A stretch of DNA of 64,000 bases. It comes from Axinella damicornis (lineage: Eukaryota > Porifera > Demospongiae > Axinellida > Axinellidae). Where the stretch lies: NCBI GenBank assembly GCA_963931865.1, contig OZ007507.1, positions 16,855,681 through 16,919,680 on the forward strand. The letters run 5' to 3'. Shown here piece by piece: positions 49,299 through 61,676 of the stretch. The position numbers were made by a program, and so were the translations under genes. The notes beneath the pieces are model-generated. The model worked only from the letters and a program-made list of their open reading frames with translations, ran no database searches and had not been told where the DNA came from. Position 1 is the first letter of the stretch. Each line of letters starts with the position of its first letter.

Positions 49299-51936
49299 AA
49301 TAAGAAGGGTTTTTCCAGTCTGGGACCAGACTATGTTGAGTTCTGCAGACAAGATTACACAAGCCGCAGCTAGTATTCGAATGGCTGGCGATCGATCAAA
49401 GCGCTTTGTCTAGCCCTCGAGGACCGTGACTGTTTTGCTGTGAGTGTTGGTCACATTCCCTGGGAGCTGTCTACAAACGTTTGGTATTTCCTGAGGTCAA
49501 GGCATAGGGGGCGAGCGATGCGTGACTGGCAAAATCTTTCACGACGGTAATTGCTTCCTACCGTTTTGTCAGGATGATTGTGATGGTATACCACACAGGG
49601 CTGAAGCAAAACTTGAAGCATACACGGTGCTCCAATCCATTTCCTTGCTTCCTTGTTCATGCTGAGTTTAATGAACGCTGCCTTTGATTAGTGGTCACCC
49701 TCAAATACTAGCCACAGTAAATCATGTGATGAAATAAATTGTAGTCGCACCATTTGATCGCGGAAATATGGTACATGTTTTAGAAACCCTCGGGCCCTTT
49801 ATAGTGCCCTCACCTCACTCTAAATGCTACAGCCCAGGGACCTCTGGCTACTAAGTCACATAGATCCCTTGGTCTGATGTCTAACCTATTCTCCTGGAGA
49901 TGTCTTTTGTGAATTGGGAATTCCATTCTTCCTTGTCTTCAGGAATGAAGCTTGTTTCACATATGGAACACATCGTAATAATTAACATTCCCCTCCAAAG
50001 GCCTACATTGTATAATTATTATGGTATATTATAATTGTAATAACTTATTAGTAATCTGTAAGCATACCTACTTTATTTTATACTTACTTTTTATTGTATT
50101 CCGCCATACTGAATATCATCTTTAAATGTGTGTGACATTACTTAATTACATAACACATAATTATAATACTGCCATGGAATGCATGACTTATACAGCTAGG
50201 TTTGCTTATAGATTCACAGTGCCGATCTCGAAGGCCTGGAATACTGCAGGCAGTCAGCTTCATGAGTGTAGTGAGTGCATGGCCCATGCATCATCAACTC
50301 ATACATAGCAATAATTGCTTGCCTCAAATATTAATTTTGGTCCATGCAGTACGGCATACACATTATGTGGTAGTAATGACAACAAAGTTGTCCATTTGAA
50401 ACATGGTCAGACCTTCCTTTTCTTTTGCCTGAGCTTTTGTTTGTGCTAATGTATAGTATGAAGATTTGTCCAGCAAGGGAATCTCCCCCTGTACGTATAT
50501 AGACTTTTAGTGGGTTGGTCTATTATGTTATTGTGAGGGTCCACTATCGGATTACACACGCTCCTGCACATCTACATATGCTGCATTTTGTCCGGGCAGT
50601 CACCTAGCACCTATTTTATCTTGCATCTAGCTCACCCCCTCCAGATTACATAACTCCAGTCATGACCAGGAAGTTCCACCCCCTATTATATTATACACTG
50701 TAAAACCTCTGATAGAGGACCCTCGGATATAGAGGCACAATAATAGACTTCCTTTCAAGGTCCCAAATAATTGGTTATCCAATAATTCTAACACATTTGA
50801 ACCTCTGAGAAGAGGACAAGATTAACTACTCTACAAAGGACACGTCAAAACAGTGAAACACCTGAATTCATTATGGTCCCATTGTGCATGTGTCCTAATG
50901 AAAATAGCTGTATTTGCAAGGTGGATATTTGAACCATAAACATAGAATTTCCCTCAAGGGAGCTGCTTTTGTGCCATGCAAGCACTCGAGCTGCATGTGG
51001 TCCTGCAGGGGAACATTAGTCACACACACAGTTTTGAAAACAGTTATTCATTCAAATTGGTCCCTAAAAATTTCCCATGCAAATGGCATCAGTAGAGTAT
51101 AATACACCTGCCCTTATGCAGACTGGACATGCCCCATATTCATTAGGGACAATTTGCTCATCATCCATCACCACCATCAACACCACCTGAATGGGTGATC
51201 CAAGTAGTTAAAGCATTCATTTGACCGCTAATCTCCCTCAGGGGCAATAGAAACAAAATTTCATTATAATTAGGTGACATTTACAATTCAACTTCATTGA
51301 ATTTGCTGTTATCATGTTGATTCTCCCTTATCTGTTTGTAAGAACAGCAAATTGTTTAAAATGTATCTGCAATAGAAACCAATGTACGGTATACCTTAGA
51401 AGTGATCGGTGCGAGTTTTTCGCCCAGTGTGAGTTTTTCGCCCAGTGTGTAAGTGCACAAGGCCGTCTCAACCATAGTTGCTTGGTTTCTCACCGCCTCA
51501 ATCCCGGATAGACATCCTGGTGGCTTGATTGGAACAAGAATTGGGCAAGAATCAGCAAGGTAATGAGATAGCTACTCTCAGCAGCTGTAAGAAACTTTGG
51601 ACTGCGGCCATGTAAGGCTCTCTTTGTGTCCAGCTACACCTGCCAAACAACACCTCAAGCATTTCGAGTAGCCAAAAGCGTTATCCAAGTGTAACTAACG
51701 CAAAACGCTTAGCAAATTAATAACGCTTCATTATGACATCATTATTGTCGCGTGCAAAGTGTTAATGCTGGTATGTGTTAACCTGAGCCTATACAGAGTC
51801 TCTCAAGGATGTGATTGAATTAGCATACCTCTCTCTATACACTTTTAAGAGACCCCACCTATCTATCTTTGCCTCCCGAATAACCAACCTGCAAAGGTCT
51901 GTATTACAGCCATGGGAGCAGTGTTTTGGCCACCAT

Positions 51937-52160
51937 AGACAGGTGCCACTGGGACCATGCGGCGCTACACTCTGTCCACAATAGAGAAGTGGCATGCACT
52001 GTGACCACAATAGACAGGTGCCACTGGGACCATGCGGCGCTACACTCTGTCCACAATAGAGAAGTGGCATGCACTGTGACCACAATAGACAGGTGCCACT
52101 GGGACCATGCGGCGCTACACTCTGTCCACAATAGAGAAGTGGCATGCCAGTGACCACTGT
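51937..52160. repeat. 75-bp tandem repeat, three copies, inside a pogo-like MITE
   Basis: GGGACCATGCGGCGCTACAC recurs every 75 bp (51951, 52026, 52101). Edges carry CCACCATAGACAGGTGCCAC and a GACCACTGTAGACAGGATCC end followed by CACTGTA, similar to the MITE at 16414. Open frames across it are a by-product of the 75-bp period. Confidence 0.75.
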
Positions 52161-53169
52161 AGACAGGATCCACTGTACCAGCTAGGTTTGGAGTACACAT
52201 CCTGTCTGCTTGAAGTCAAGATAAACTCCAGGTTCCAAGAAGCCCAATTAACAGCAGGTAGTCATGGTACTGCATGGTGGCATGCCCGTTGTTATGGCAG
52301 CGGTCATGAATATATTATGAGGGGATTTCTTTTTCAGCCAATACACATCCTGTTCATGCATATGAGAAACAGAAGAGCATTCATATACTAGCTATACATT
52401 AGCCATTGCAAGGAGGCCTAGGATGATGAGAGAAGATCAAGCCCTGGGATGCACCATATGCATGTGACATCTTCAGCATAACAAGTGTCAGCTGATCTCA
52501 AGTCTGTAATTATCTGTGCGTGACTAAAACCAGTACATGTATACTCTTCATCGTATTTGTATTGTGTCATGAGAAGTTTGAATTCGTTTGAACTGGGTTC
52601 AAGTGTCAAAGTTGATGCAACTATAGAGCCTTGTATGTTTTCCAGACCCTTGACTGATCTCAAAATTGGTATTCCCAGGTTAGAAACACAGGAAGATGGG
52701 AACAACAGGAAATGAGATACTGAAAATGAAGTCTTTTTACACTGCAGGACAGGTATAGACGATATTGTTCTTCATTTGAAATTACAGCATAAAATTCCCC
52801 AGTCAGTTGAAGTACTGAGGGACTCTGCTATGGCCACATGCTGTGGAACTCAGCACATATATCTATTAGATTCATAACAGATTGATAGTACAACAATGCA
52901 ATTGGGGGTTTAACCGGCAACCTGCAACCACATGCCACCCATCGAGTGGGGGAAATTTCTTATGTGTGTGTTCAAAAAATTGCTGTGGATCACTGCATGG
53001 GGCATTTATGCATAACCTGGTTCTTAACTATGTGCAGAATGTAAGTATAGAGCACTCGACAAAATGGGAATCCCAGGAAGCAATGTAATTCAGTAGGGAT
53101 TACAAAACTATACACCATCCTCCACAGCAATCTAAGCCATGCAAGTCACATCTCTGTATGGATAGCTAC

Positions 53170-53261
53170 TAGCCTCGTTCCCAGGCCTCTGCTCAGCAGA
53201 TTTTTATCTCTGTAGATTTTTCTCCATGGCAAATCTGGACGGAAGCCTGGGAATGAGGCTA
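53170..53261. mobile_element. MULE-like miniature element, 92 bp
   Basis: TAGCCTCGTTCCCAGGC ... GCCTGGGAATGAGGCTA with near-perfect 9-bp flanks GATAGCTAC and GATAGCTAG. Confidence 0.7.
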
Positions 53262-53741
53262 GATAGCTAGTTGCTAAGCAACATGTTGTGTATTGGTGTC
53301 TGATAGTGAAGACTGGACTCACTCATCTGTAGTGCATGCACACAGCATTCAGGTGTAATAATACTAACAGTAATGGAAGGTACTGTTGCTGTTGGTATAA
53401 CCTAGGCTTGCTTGTACTCGTATACACGGTAGCTATGACTGCGTAGCTCAACGGCAACCATCCATATTAGGTCATTTCCTCTTAGTAATAAATTATATTC
53501 ACTGAGGAGCTATTTGGAAGCATTTACCATCTTGAATGCGTGATCCTGCACGCTCTGTAAAATTGGCCACCATGAACTCTGGTTTCTTCAAGCACTGAAC
53601 TATAATAATAAGGACTTTACTCCACAGCAGTTCCATGAATCACATGAACTTATTTGCAGAGATTAGATTTTGTATTTGAATGTTCAAGTCATGAGTCAAT
53701 CAATGTAAGGCACTTCTGGTTTTTGTGGATGCAAAATATAT

Positions 53742-53786
53742 GGGGGGAGGGGCCGGGAGGGGGGGAGGGGGGGGAGGGGGGGGAGG
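53742..53786. repeat. G-rich tract with quadruplex potential
   Basis: Nearly pure G broken by single A or CC. Followed at 53833-53945 by an imperfect direct duplication (GATTACCATG.TGTAGAGGCA). Confidence 0.8.
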
Positions 53787-54240
53787 TACATGTTAGTGTT
53801 ACATGCTCTTCTGCTTGTTTGAGCAGTTTCTTATGGTTTGATTACCATGTTGTAGAGGCATGCATCAGGAGTCGATCGGGTATCTCAGTGTGATATAATG
53901 GTTCGATTACCATGCTGTAGAGGCATCAGGAGTCGGGCAGTGTAATATAATCCTCAACAACAAACAGCAAAACAGGATTCAGAACCTGTGACATAAAGGG
54001 GTATAGATTGGGTAAGCTCTGTTGTATAACAAGCATATAATATTATATTTTGCTCACTCTAAAGAAGGGTTTGATACACAAAAATAGTTCAGACAAACAG
54101 TTTGAATAACATTATACAACAGCTGTATGTGATTGATGCATCTCAAGTGCCCAGTTGTATGGGTCCATATATGGTATGCATGAATATTTCACACGGCATT
54201 GCAGCAGCGCATTTCTGCTGGCAATTTCAAGTCCACACTC

Positions 54241-54594
54241 TCAGCGTCCGCTTGGGTCTTGTACGTACCTGATTGTACTATTGTCATTGTTTGCAGGCTG
54301 CGTTGGAACTGTAGTTGCTCTAGCTGAGCACATGACAGTGTAGTTGTCTTCACTCCTGACACTGGATGGAAACGTATCTGTTGGAACAACAGCCGTGACA
54401 GTCCCGTTGATTGGCACTGCAGCATTTGTATTTAATACTGCGAACTTATTATCCAAATTGGACTCAATAGTTGGGTATTGGGGAGTGCCTCTGTACTTGG
54501 GGAGGGAGTGGAAATGAGGGTCGATAGTTTCGTAGACTGGTCCCTCATAGATTGGGTTGGGGACCATTGGGCGGGTGTCTTTTGAGGCTCTCCG

Positions 54595-54672
<78 letters not shown>

Positions 54673-57600
54673 ATATATGTGTGTGTGTGTAAGTTTGTGG
54701 GTGAGTGTGTCACTCTGTGAGTATACATGTGTATGTATGCATATTATGTGATTGTGCAAGAGTAAATTATATGCTAGTGAGTGCATGTGTGTGAATGAGA
54801 AAAATACTGTGCATGTGGCACAGTATATGGCCATGGGGCAGGGGCTGGGAGTAGCTATTTCCAGAGCGGGTCAGGCCATGGGAACTACCATGAAGTACAG
54901 TAGCTGTTGTTTTATTCTGCTGAAGCCAAAGGATACAACTAAAGCAGACCTGCAAAAGAACTTCTCAGAGTTTTATTATCCTGATGGACGGCAGTGTGAC
55001 ATAATTGATGTATAGGTTTTGACCCCCAAACTACTGTCACACCTGTCGGTTGACAAAGCTAGCGACGGACGACAGTGAGCCAAATAATTACTCCACTACT
55101 TAGGTCGCACAAAATGGCAGTTCTTGGATTCTGTATTGGCCCTCCCTGCGGTCAGCCCAATACTGCTGGCCTTGAAGTGAAAATTCTCCTGTATTGTGCC
55201 CTCATTATATCATGGAACCATCAATGGTTAAAATTTTCTGAGAAGTCTTAGCCATCTTCCGAGGAGACTAAGCAGATGAAAGTTTGTGCTGTCTTGATTG
55301 CAGGAATGCATGACTTTTAGGTGTGTCGCAATTGTCACAAGCAACTCAAGTCCCTGTCGCCTGTATAGCATGTTCCCATGTTGTTATTGCACATAAGCAG
55401 TTAATGATTAAAATGTCACTGCACCAACATTGTGGCCAAACAAAGCCCGGTGACGTGGTAAGGGTTACCCTTTTCACTTACCCACTAAACTGATAGTGGT
55501 ACAAAGTTGGAAAAGTAAGAAGCCCTGGTGTACATATATACAGCAATCATGAACAGTTAGCTTGCCAAGTTGTTATATACATAGGCAGTAGCAGTGTGGT
55601 ATATGACACACCCCCATTTCTCTGGTGTGAGTGCATATAATTTTCCCCCCAGCCTCAAAGTTTGTTTGATTAGTTGACTCTCACTAGAGTAGCCTTGATG
55701 CAACAACACACAAACCATGGTTGGTGGGGATCTCTGAACTAGGTGAGGTCGGGTAGTAGAAGCAGTTCTCATTGTGCGTCAGTCTAAACAGTATACCCAT
55801 TCCGGGAATCCAAATACTACTGAGCTAACTGTCTGTAGCCACTACAATGCTATCTGCTGAATAGGTAGCTTGTGGGTTCCACCACTCCAATGAGGTTGTT
55901 GTAGTCTGTGGAAGTGTTTAGTTAGATGCTGTTGATTCTCTATTATCAACAATTCAGCTATAGGTACCGTTTACGTAGCATGTTGGAACTCACAAGACAC
56001 CTGTTCAATGAGCCTATACCATTCACTGCAGCGGCGACTGCTCCCCAAGGCTGCCCACTAAAGAATGAGAATAACTTAAATTTGCTTACAGTTGCAATAA
56101 ATATGGGAAGTCCACAGCATACAATGAAAAGGGCAACCTCAATCTCTATACACAGCTGCCATGCAAGTTTGCTCTTAACCCACTGCTGTTCAACAAGCTG
56201 AAACAGGTGCGTTAGATAGGAAATCAGCTGTACATTATGCTTACTTCTGAACATGTGTCTTTGACGCAGGTGGATGACCACGATCAGTGCCACCAGGAGA
56301 GCCGCAATGAGGATGAGCATCCCCACAGCTGCGGGGACAACGACCTTCAAGAGGAATGCTGTGAGGTCTTCACCCTCTGGATCCTGAAATCCGGATCCTG
56401 TCAGATCTGCCAATGGTTCATTGTTGAAATGAATACGACTTTGGTCAGTCTCCATATGGGCAATACAAAATGTGTACTGATAGCATTAGGAGAGTAAGAT
56501 CCCGGCCATGCATACAAAATAGTACGTCGTTTAGCACTTTAATATGTCAATGAGTTCCACTCCTAAGGAGTGAGACAGGTCTGTCTTGTTGACTATTGTG
56601 TGCTTTGGTGCAGTAGCGTCATTTTTATTAGCAAAGAGAGCCATAATTATAGTGTGCATAGCCTACCATATTCCTTATTCTCAAGGTCAGGTATCCAGCA
56701 ATAAAAAATAAGTTTTATGGTTTCTTTTATTGTGGGGTGGTTATAGTACGTAACGAATTCAAGTGTCTTTTCTTCGTAATGGCTTGAAGAGGAGATGCAG
56801 CATATAACTATAGCTTCACTATCCACTTTTATGATGCCAGAATGTTATAACCTCTGCACATGTTCTCACACAAACATAGTACCTGTTGGGGCTTCAGTTG
56901 TGGAAGCAGTTGTGGAAGCAATATTTATACGAGTGACTGTAAAACAGAGGAGAATAATCATGAGTAACACTCTAGTAGCAAGGATAGCACAAACTAGTGA
57001 GTAATGATCAAACATGTAGCTAGCTATATATATCACTTGGATGCTGAATATGGACATGGCATATAAGCTCAAACACAATTGAGAGCAATGCTTGCGTTTG
57101 GATACAGTCAATGCATTGCTAGCTATGTGTTGATGAAAAGGGCAGATTGCACTCACCAAAGCTGTGCTCTTCGGATGATGATGTGGTCATTCCAGCTGAG
57201 GTACCCACATTCACAGTTGCTGAGTATCTGGCGTTGTTCACCAAGCCTCTGCTTATATACAGCACAACCGGAGCTGATAGCTGATCTGAATATGGCTCCA
57301 CTATTCTAGGCCCACTCACAATTGGGGGGAGGCCTGGTACATCAACCCGTCGAAATGTGATGGTGTATGAAAGTTCTTGGTAAGGACACACCTGTGGAAG
57401 CTGAAGATACAACGTCACCATAAAGTTTTTAAGTTACTCTTTACCAACAAATGATGGCATTTGCTTTCATGATCTATGGGTAGTTTAATGTTACTTTATA
57501 CATGCTTTTGTGCTTTGTTGGCAATGAGGCAAAGCATATAACCATATTTTGCCATTGATCAACAAACAGGCCACATCTAGGCTATGACTCCCAAAGTTTC

Positions 57601-59411
57601 TTGCTGAAACCTCTGCAAATGGTTATACAACTAATTAAGGTTCTAAGTGGGGACAAACAAGTGGTATTGCATGGTGATTGAAGTGTTGTTGCCATAGTAA
57701 CAAAATCCTGGTATTTATTTCACACATGTTGTATGCCTCGGTATTCACTCAACCTACCTGAAACATGAGGCGAATATGAGGTGTTCCATCACTTTGAAAT
57801 GTAACTGTGGTTGTCACTGTTGTATCATCCAGTACTGGAGCTGTATATGAACATGAAGAGACATAATAATTATGTATAACATGATAAGGTATCTTGTTGG
57901 CATCAGGAGCGCCTGGAGGCAATGAGGATCGATGGAGGTGGAGGTGGCGGCCAGTGAAAGAGTGGAGGATGATGTATTGTGAGTGAAGTGAAGCTTGGAG
58001 TTGCATATTATGATGTCCACATGGGTAACTTGGTACACGTTTGGGCACCCAAACTTCCAAGCGTGCTGACTAAAATTACTACTATTGAGAATACAATGAT
58101 TGTGGAGATATGACAAAGTGTCTCAGCTCTTGAGAATGGAAAATTAGTATAAGCTGACAAACAAGTCTGGAACAGCCACACAAAGGATATACTATGAGGG
58201 ACTAGCAGTGTAAACGGGCATTGTCCACCTTCCTACTGTGTGAGGGAAAGTTTAGAGAAGGCAAAACTGTTCCCACTCACTACTGTAATTCTCAGATCAG
58301 GAACAATGCGGTCCCATGAACTATGGCTATCTGCAGCTTGTGCAGTGAGTATAGGTTGGGTACACAAGGTACAACCATGGTCACGCACAAAATCAATAAT
58401 GACTAGTAAACTATCCTTTATAGTATACTGGCTGTACTTCAATGGTATTGTAATCAGAATTCTACATGCCTGCCCACACCACTCCTCACCTATAGGAAAC
58501 CCGCCGGTAACAACAGCAGGAGTACCCACTCCAGCAGCAGTGTGAGCTGTGACACTGAACCTGAGCTCTGCACAACTCTGGAGAGGCGCACTAGCTCTTA
58601 GAGTGTGAGCGGTCTCACTTGGACTCAACGTCACGGGAGGTAGAACATATCCACTGCTTCTGTTCTCCATGTTCACTGTGTAGCGTAGTATCTCAAACCC
58701 TCGCCACGTGAAGGGCGGTTCCCACCTCAATCGGAGGGTGGAAACATCCACAAGATGAAGCGAAACATTTGGAGCTGCAGGAGCACCTTCAAAAAAAATG
58801 AAAAAGGCATGCATACATGCATACTTGCATGAGTCAATGACTCATAGAATGGCTGCATGCTGCTTGTCTTGTTACATGTTCACTCTCGCATGTAAGGCCT
58901 CCATACCAACTGGTTTGTTCAAGCATTACTATGGTACCCACATCAATTTTACCACAAATTTGTCTGCCACACAGCAACACCTTAGATGTCAGGTAATTAA
59001 TGTCACAATAATTATGTCTGATTCAGCATATAATTGTGAGTCTGAGGACAAACAGAATACATGCAAGCATCATGCTCGCCAAGTAAGACTTACTTGCGAC
59101 AATCAGATGAGCGGTTGCACTGACGGCAGGTCTATCCTCAGTAGCAACGCAAGTGAAGTTTGTGGTGTTGACAGCTACTGTGGCTGGGACAGTTACATTC
59201 AAGCTGAAATTATGATTCTGACCCCCAGGCTCGGTGTATGTAATTACTTCAGTGAATATGAAGCCGAATTCATCTTCATACATAGGCTGACTATGAGAGT
59301 CCACAATGGTGTTGTTGATGTGCCACCGTGCATTCACTCCCTTTGCTTCGCAGGTGAAGTTTACAATTTCGTTGACTTTCGCAATCGAGTTGGATGGACC
59401 TTTGATGATAA
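54241..59411 (-). CDS. Ig - FN3 - FN3-like - TM receptor with tyrosine tail (FN3-type receptor 3, first exon not found)
   Basis: Exons: 59094-59411 Ig, 58490-58786 FN3, 57758-57840 and 57157-57400 second FN3-like domain, 56883-56936 stalk, 56245-56406 TM, 54241-54596 tail. They total 1514 nt, which fits a missing first exon ending in phase 1 as in the paralogues. The Ig exon has VNFTCEA, ARWHI and NFTCVATEDRPA. The FN3 exon has LRLRWEPPFTW and FSVTAHTAAGVGTP. The TM exon resembles those of the stalk-type receptors (DLTAFLLKVV... IHLRQRHMFR), so this gene combines FN3-type extracellular exons with the other TM type. The tail has NPIYEGPVYETI and EDNYTVM. A hydrophobic stretch lies in 59446-59801, but no ATG with the right phase could be fixed. 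The tail acceptor is directly preceded by a CA repeat. Confidence 0.7.
54598..54690. repeat. CA/TG microsatellite at a splice acceptor
   Basis: A run of about 35 TG dinucleotides, then ATGTATATA and more TG. On minus the CA run ends exactly in the CAG of the tail-exon acceptor (exon from 54596). Confidence 0.85.
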
Positions 59412-60090
59412 CTAGTGTATGTGCAAGATATTATCCACTGTAAATTCAATGATTGTTTGCAACTGCCTGCACATGTACTATACTATCCATGCACGTTAAC
59501 ATCACACGTAAACAGAACAATAAAACAGCAACACCAACAGTCCCACTTTGCACGAGTAACACGGATCGGCACGAAACAAACGTACAAACACTGCGTAACA
59601 GAACAATCACGGCACGTTGCTCACACTCGACATGTACCTCCTGCACCTGCTTTGCACGTATGCAATAAAGTTTGCAGCACTATTACCAGTGCTAGGCGAC
59701 CCACGGACATACTGGACGAGGATTGATGTCCCTGCCGCTATAAGCAACTGCCAACCTACACATTGCAGAGTGGATGAGCAAAACGTGTGCAAGAGAAACA
59801 AAATAAATAAATTACATCAAGATCAACAACACCGATATTCCAATGTCTTACTTTTGAGAGCTCAAGTAGCAAGGTTGTTCGGACTTTCTGTGAGCTAGTG
59901 CTGGCAGCACGACCGTGGTATATATTTATTCCTTAGTAGGAGGAGCTATGCATGCGGCTATGCGCAGCGCTCGTGTAATCTTAGACGGCTGCTGTTGTCA
60001 GTCACGCAGCGCAGAAAGTCGAGTCTAGCGCGCAGCTAGTCACGATAGCCACACCCACTTCCCGGGTTAGAGGAACACAGAAAATATAGC

Positions 60091-60115
60091 TTCGTGCGCC
60101 TGGGAACGAGGCTAA
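60091..60115. mobile_element. collapsed MULE-like remnant
   Basis: A TAGCTTCGT / GAACGAGGCTA pair around a 10-bp core, flanked by ACAGAAA on both sides. It looks like an internally deleted family member. Short, so less certain. Confidence 0.4.
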
Positions 60116-61352
60116 CAGAAATAGTACCTTAGCTAGATTTGTTCGATGACGGATGAACTCAATGTATATACCACTTCCAGAAGGTTAGGAACGACAGAAC
60201 GGCTGAAAACTGATTGCGGCCCGAGCGATGTCACAAGGATGATGATGACGAAACTTCATTTTGACAGGGTAGCCCCTTCAGCGTGTGGCTGCTGATCTTC
60301 CAGGGGGCCCTGCTTTCAATGGGCGTGGTAACTCGCACATCAAGGCAGGAAGTAGGGCGATGGGTTAGGATATGAAGGAAGCAAGCCCGTAGGCTGGGGG
60401 GGTTCGGACGAACCGCCCGCATCCAGGCGACGAACGGTGAGTGGGCGTGGTCAACTACTCACCGCGCGCACGCCTGTAGCGTAGCACATGGCACCGCATA
60501 CTATAGCTATATAGCTCTATCGTGCAACGCTGATGTAGGGTAGCCGCCCCGGTTATGAGACACATTGCGATTGTACTGTGGTATAGATTTAACAAGATAA
60601 TACATTGTACTAACAATCCATGGTAGGCAAAGTTTCAGTGTTGTTGATGTACTGCAGTTTGACTGCATTTTATCACACACGTTAACGAGGCAATTATGAG
60701 ACAGGGTATGTATTATGAGACACCCCAGTTTTTTTGCTGTATGTTTCATACCTGATCATCGTTTGGCTAGGTAGCTACACCCTACCAGCATAGAAGATTC
60801 TGCTAGAACCATTTCCATGCAAGCATGCTTGTTGGTATTCTGGCAGTGCATTTTTTATTAGGACAATCAGAACTACCCTTAAAATTTCATCACAATTTTA
60901 TATACTGTCCAAATCATGAATACCAAATGCTTTGCACCACTCATTCTATCAAACGGTAGAGGATACATTTGACAATGTTCAGGCAAAGTGGCAATGTCTA
61001 TAAATTGTAGTAAAGTATGAAACCCATAATTGGTGCTGTCTCATAATACCCACACCTACCCTACCAGTGGACCTTGACAGAGTGGTGAATTGTTATACTC
61101 GACTTCATCCACGCAGACTTGAACTAGATTCACTTCTCTGCTGAGTTTTCTGATTGATGCTATTGGTATTGTGATGTCATTAGACGGGCTCGTCGCGCGG
61201 TGGGCGTGGCCAGACAATTTGTTCAAGCCTATTTTTCTCCCACAAAAATGAAGCTAGTGAAATCAAACTTACTCGACGCAAAGCAGGGAGGGTAGTCAAC
61301 ATGCAGACGAATCATCATTACAGTAGCTCACACTGTAGCTGTTGTACGCTGG

Positions 61353-61676
61353 TTAAATCAGTTCCAGCAAACTATTCGCCAAAAATCTCCAGTGCGAAGA
61401 CCGCGAGCAACTCGATTCTACTGTTGGGAGACAAGCCATAGGAAGCTCTAGGGCGGGACGTAAGCGTTTTGTGGCTAGGTTGAGCAGTCCTCGAAAGAAC
61501 GACCCTTGAGTCTTGACTCCCCTCTTTGGAATACAGCGTCGTATAACTTCGGAACGGTCATCAGTATTTACAAAAACGCTTCGTCCGGCCCTTTCTATAC
61601 TGTTCGTGCCTATTTGAATTTTCAATACGGTCTTCCAAGTCCAGGTCGGATCACACGACTTTATTTTAGGCGACAT
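61353..61676 (-). CDS. orphan short open frame
   Basis: 107 codons from ATG (MSPKIKSCDPTWTWKTVLKI...) to stop in a CpG-rich region. Basic, no signal peptide, TM segment or known motif. It could be a first exon or chance. No homologue recognised. Confidence 0.25.
   Translation of the reverse strand: MSPKIKSCDPTWTWKTVLKIQIGTNSIERAGRSVFVNTDDRSEVIRRCIPKRGVKTQGSFFRGLLNLATKRLRPALELPMACLPTVESSCSRSSHWRFLANSLLELI

Larger units (their letters stand above)
48195..54240. other. 6 kb intergenic region without exons
   Basis: Holds the 735-bp inverted-repeat element, a 75-bp tandem repeat, a possible transposon half at 50695-50870 (ACTGTAAAACCTCTGATAGA), a MULE-like element and a G tract. I see no coding exon. 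Confidence 0.4.

Noticed and set aside
51789..52157. Protein with a 25-residue repeat
   Set aside because: Produced by the 75-bp tandem repeat inside a MITE; open on both strands and without other coding features.
51937..52160. CRISPR-like array
   Set aside because: Repeats are contiguous 75-bp units without unique spacers, and the genome is animal.
54432..54728. His/Thr-repeat protein frames
   Set aside because: Translation of the CA microsatellite in alternate frames; the supported exon starts at 54596.
58798..59415. 205-residue plus-strand frame, the longest in the window
   Set aside because: Antisense to the Ig exon at 59094-59411, which has the family motifs and splice sites; the plus frame shows no domain.
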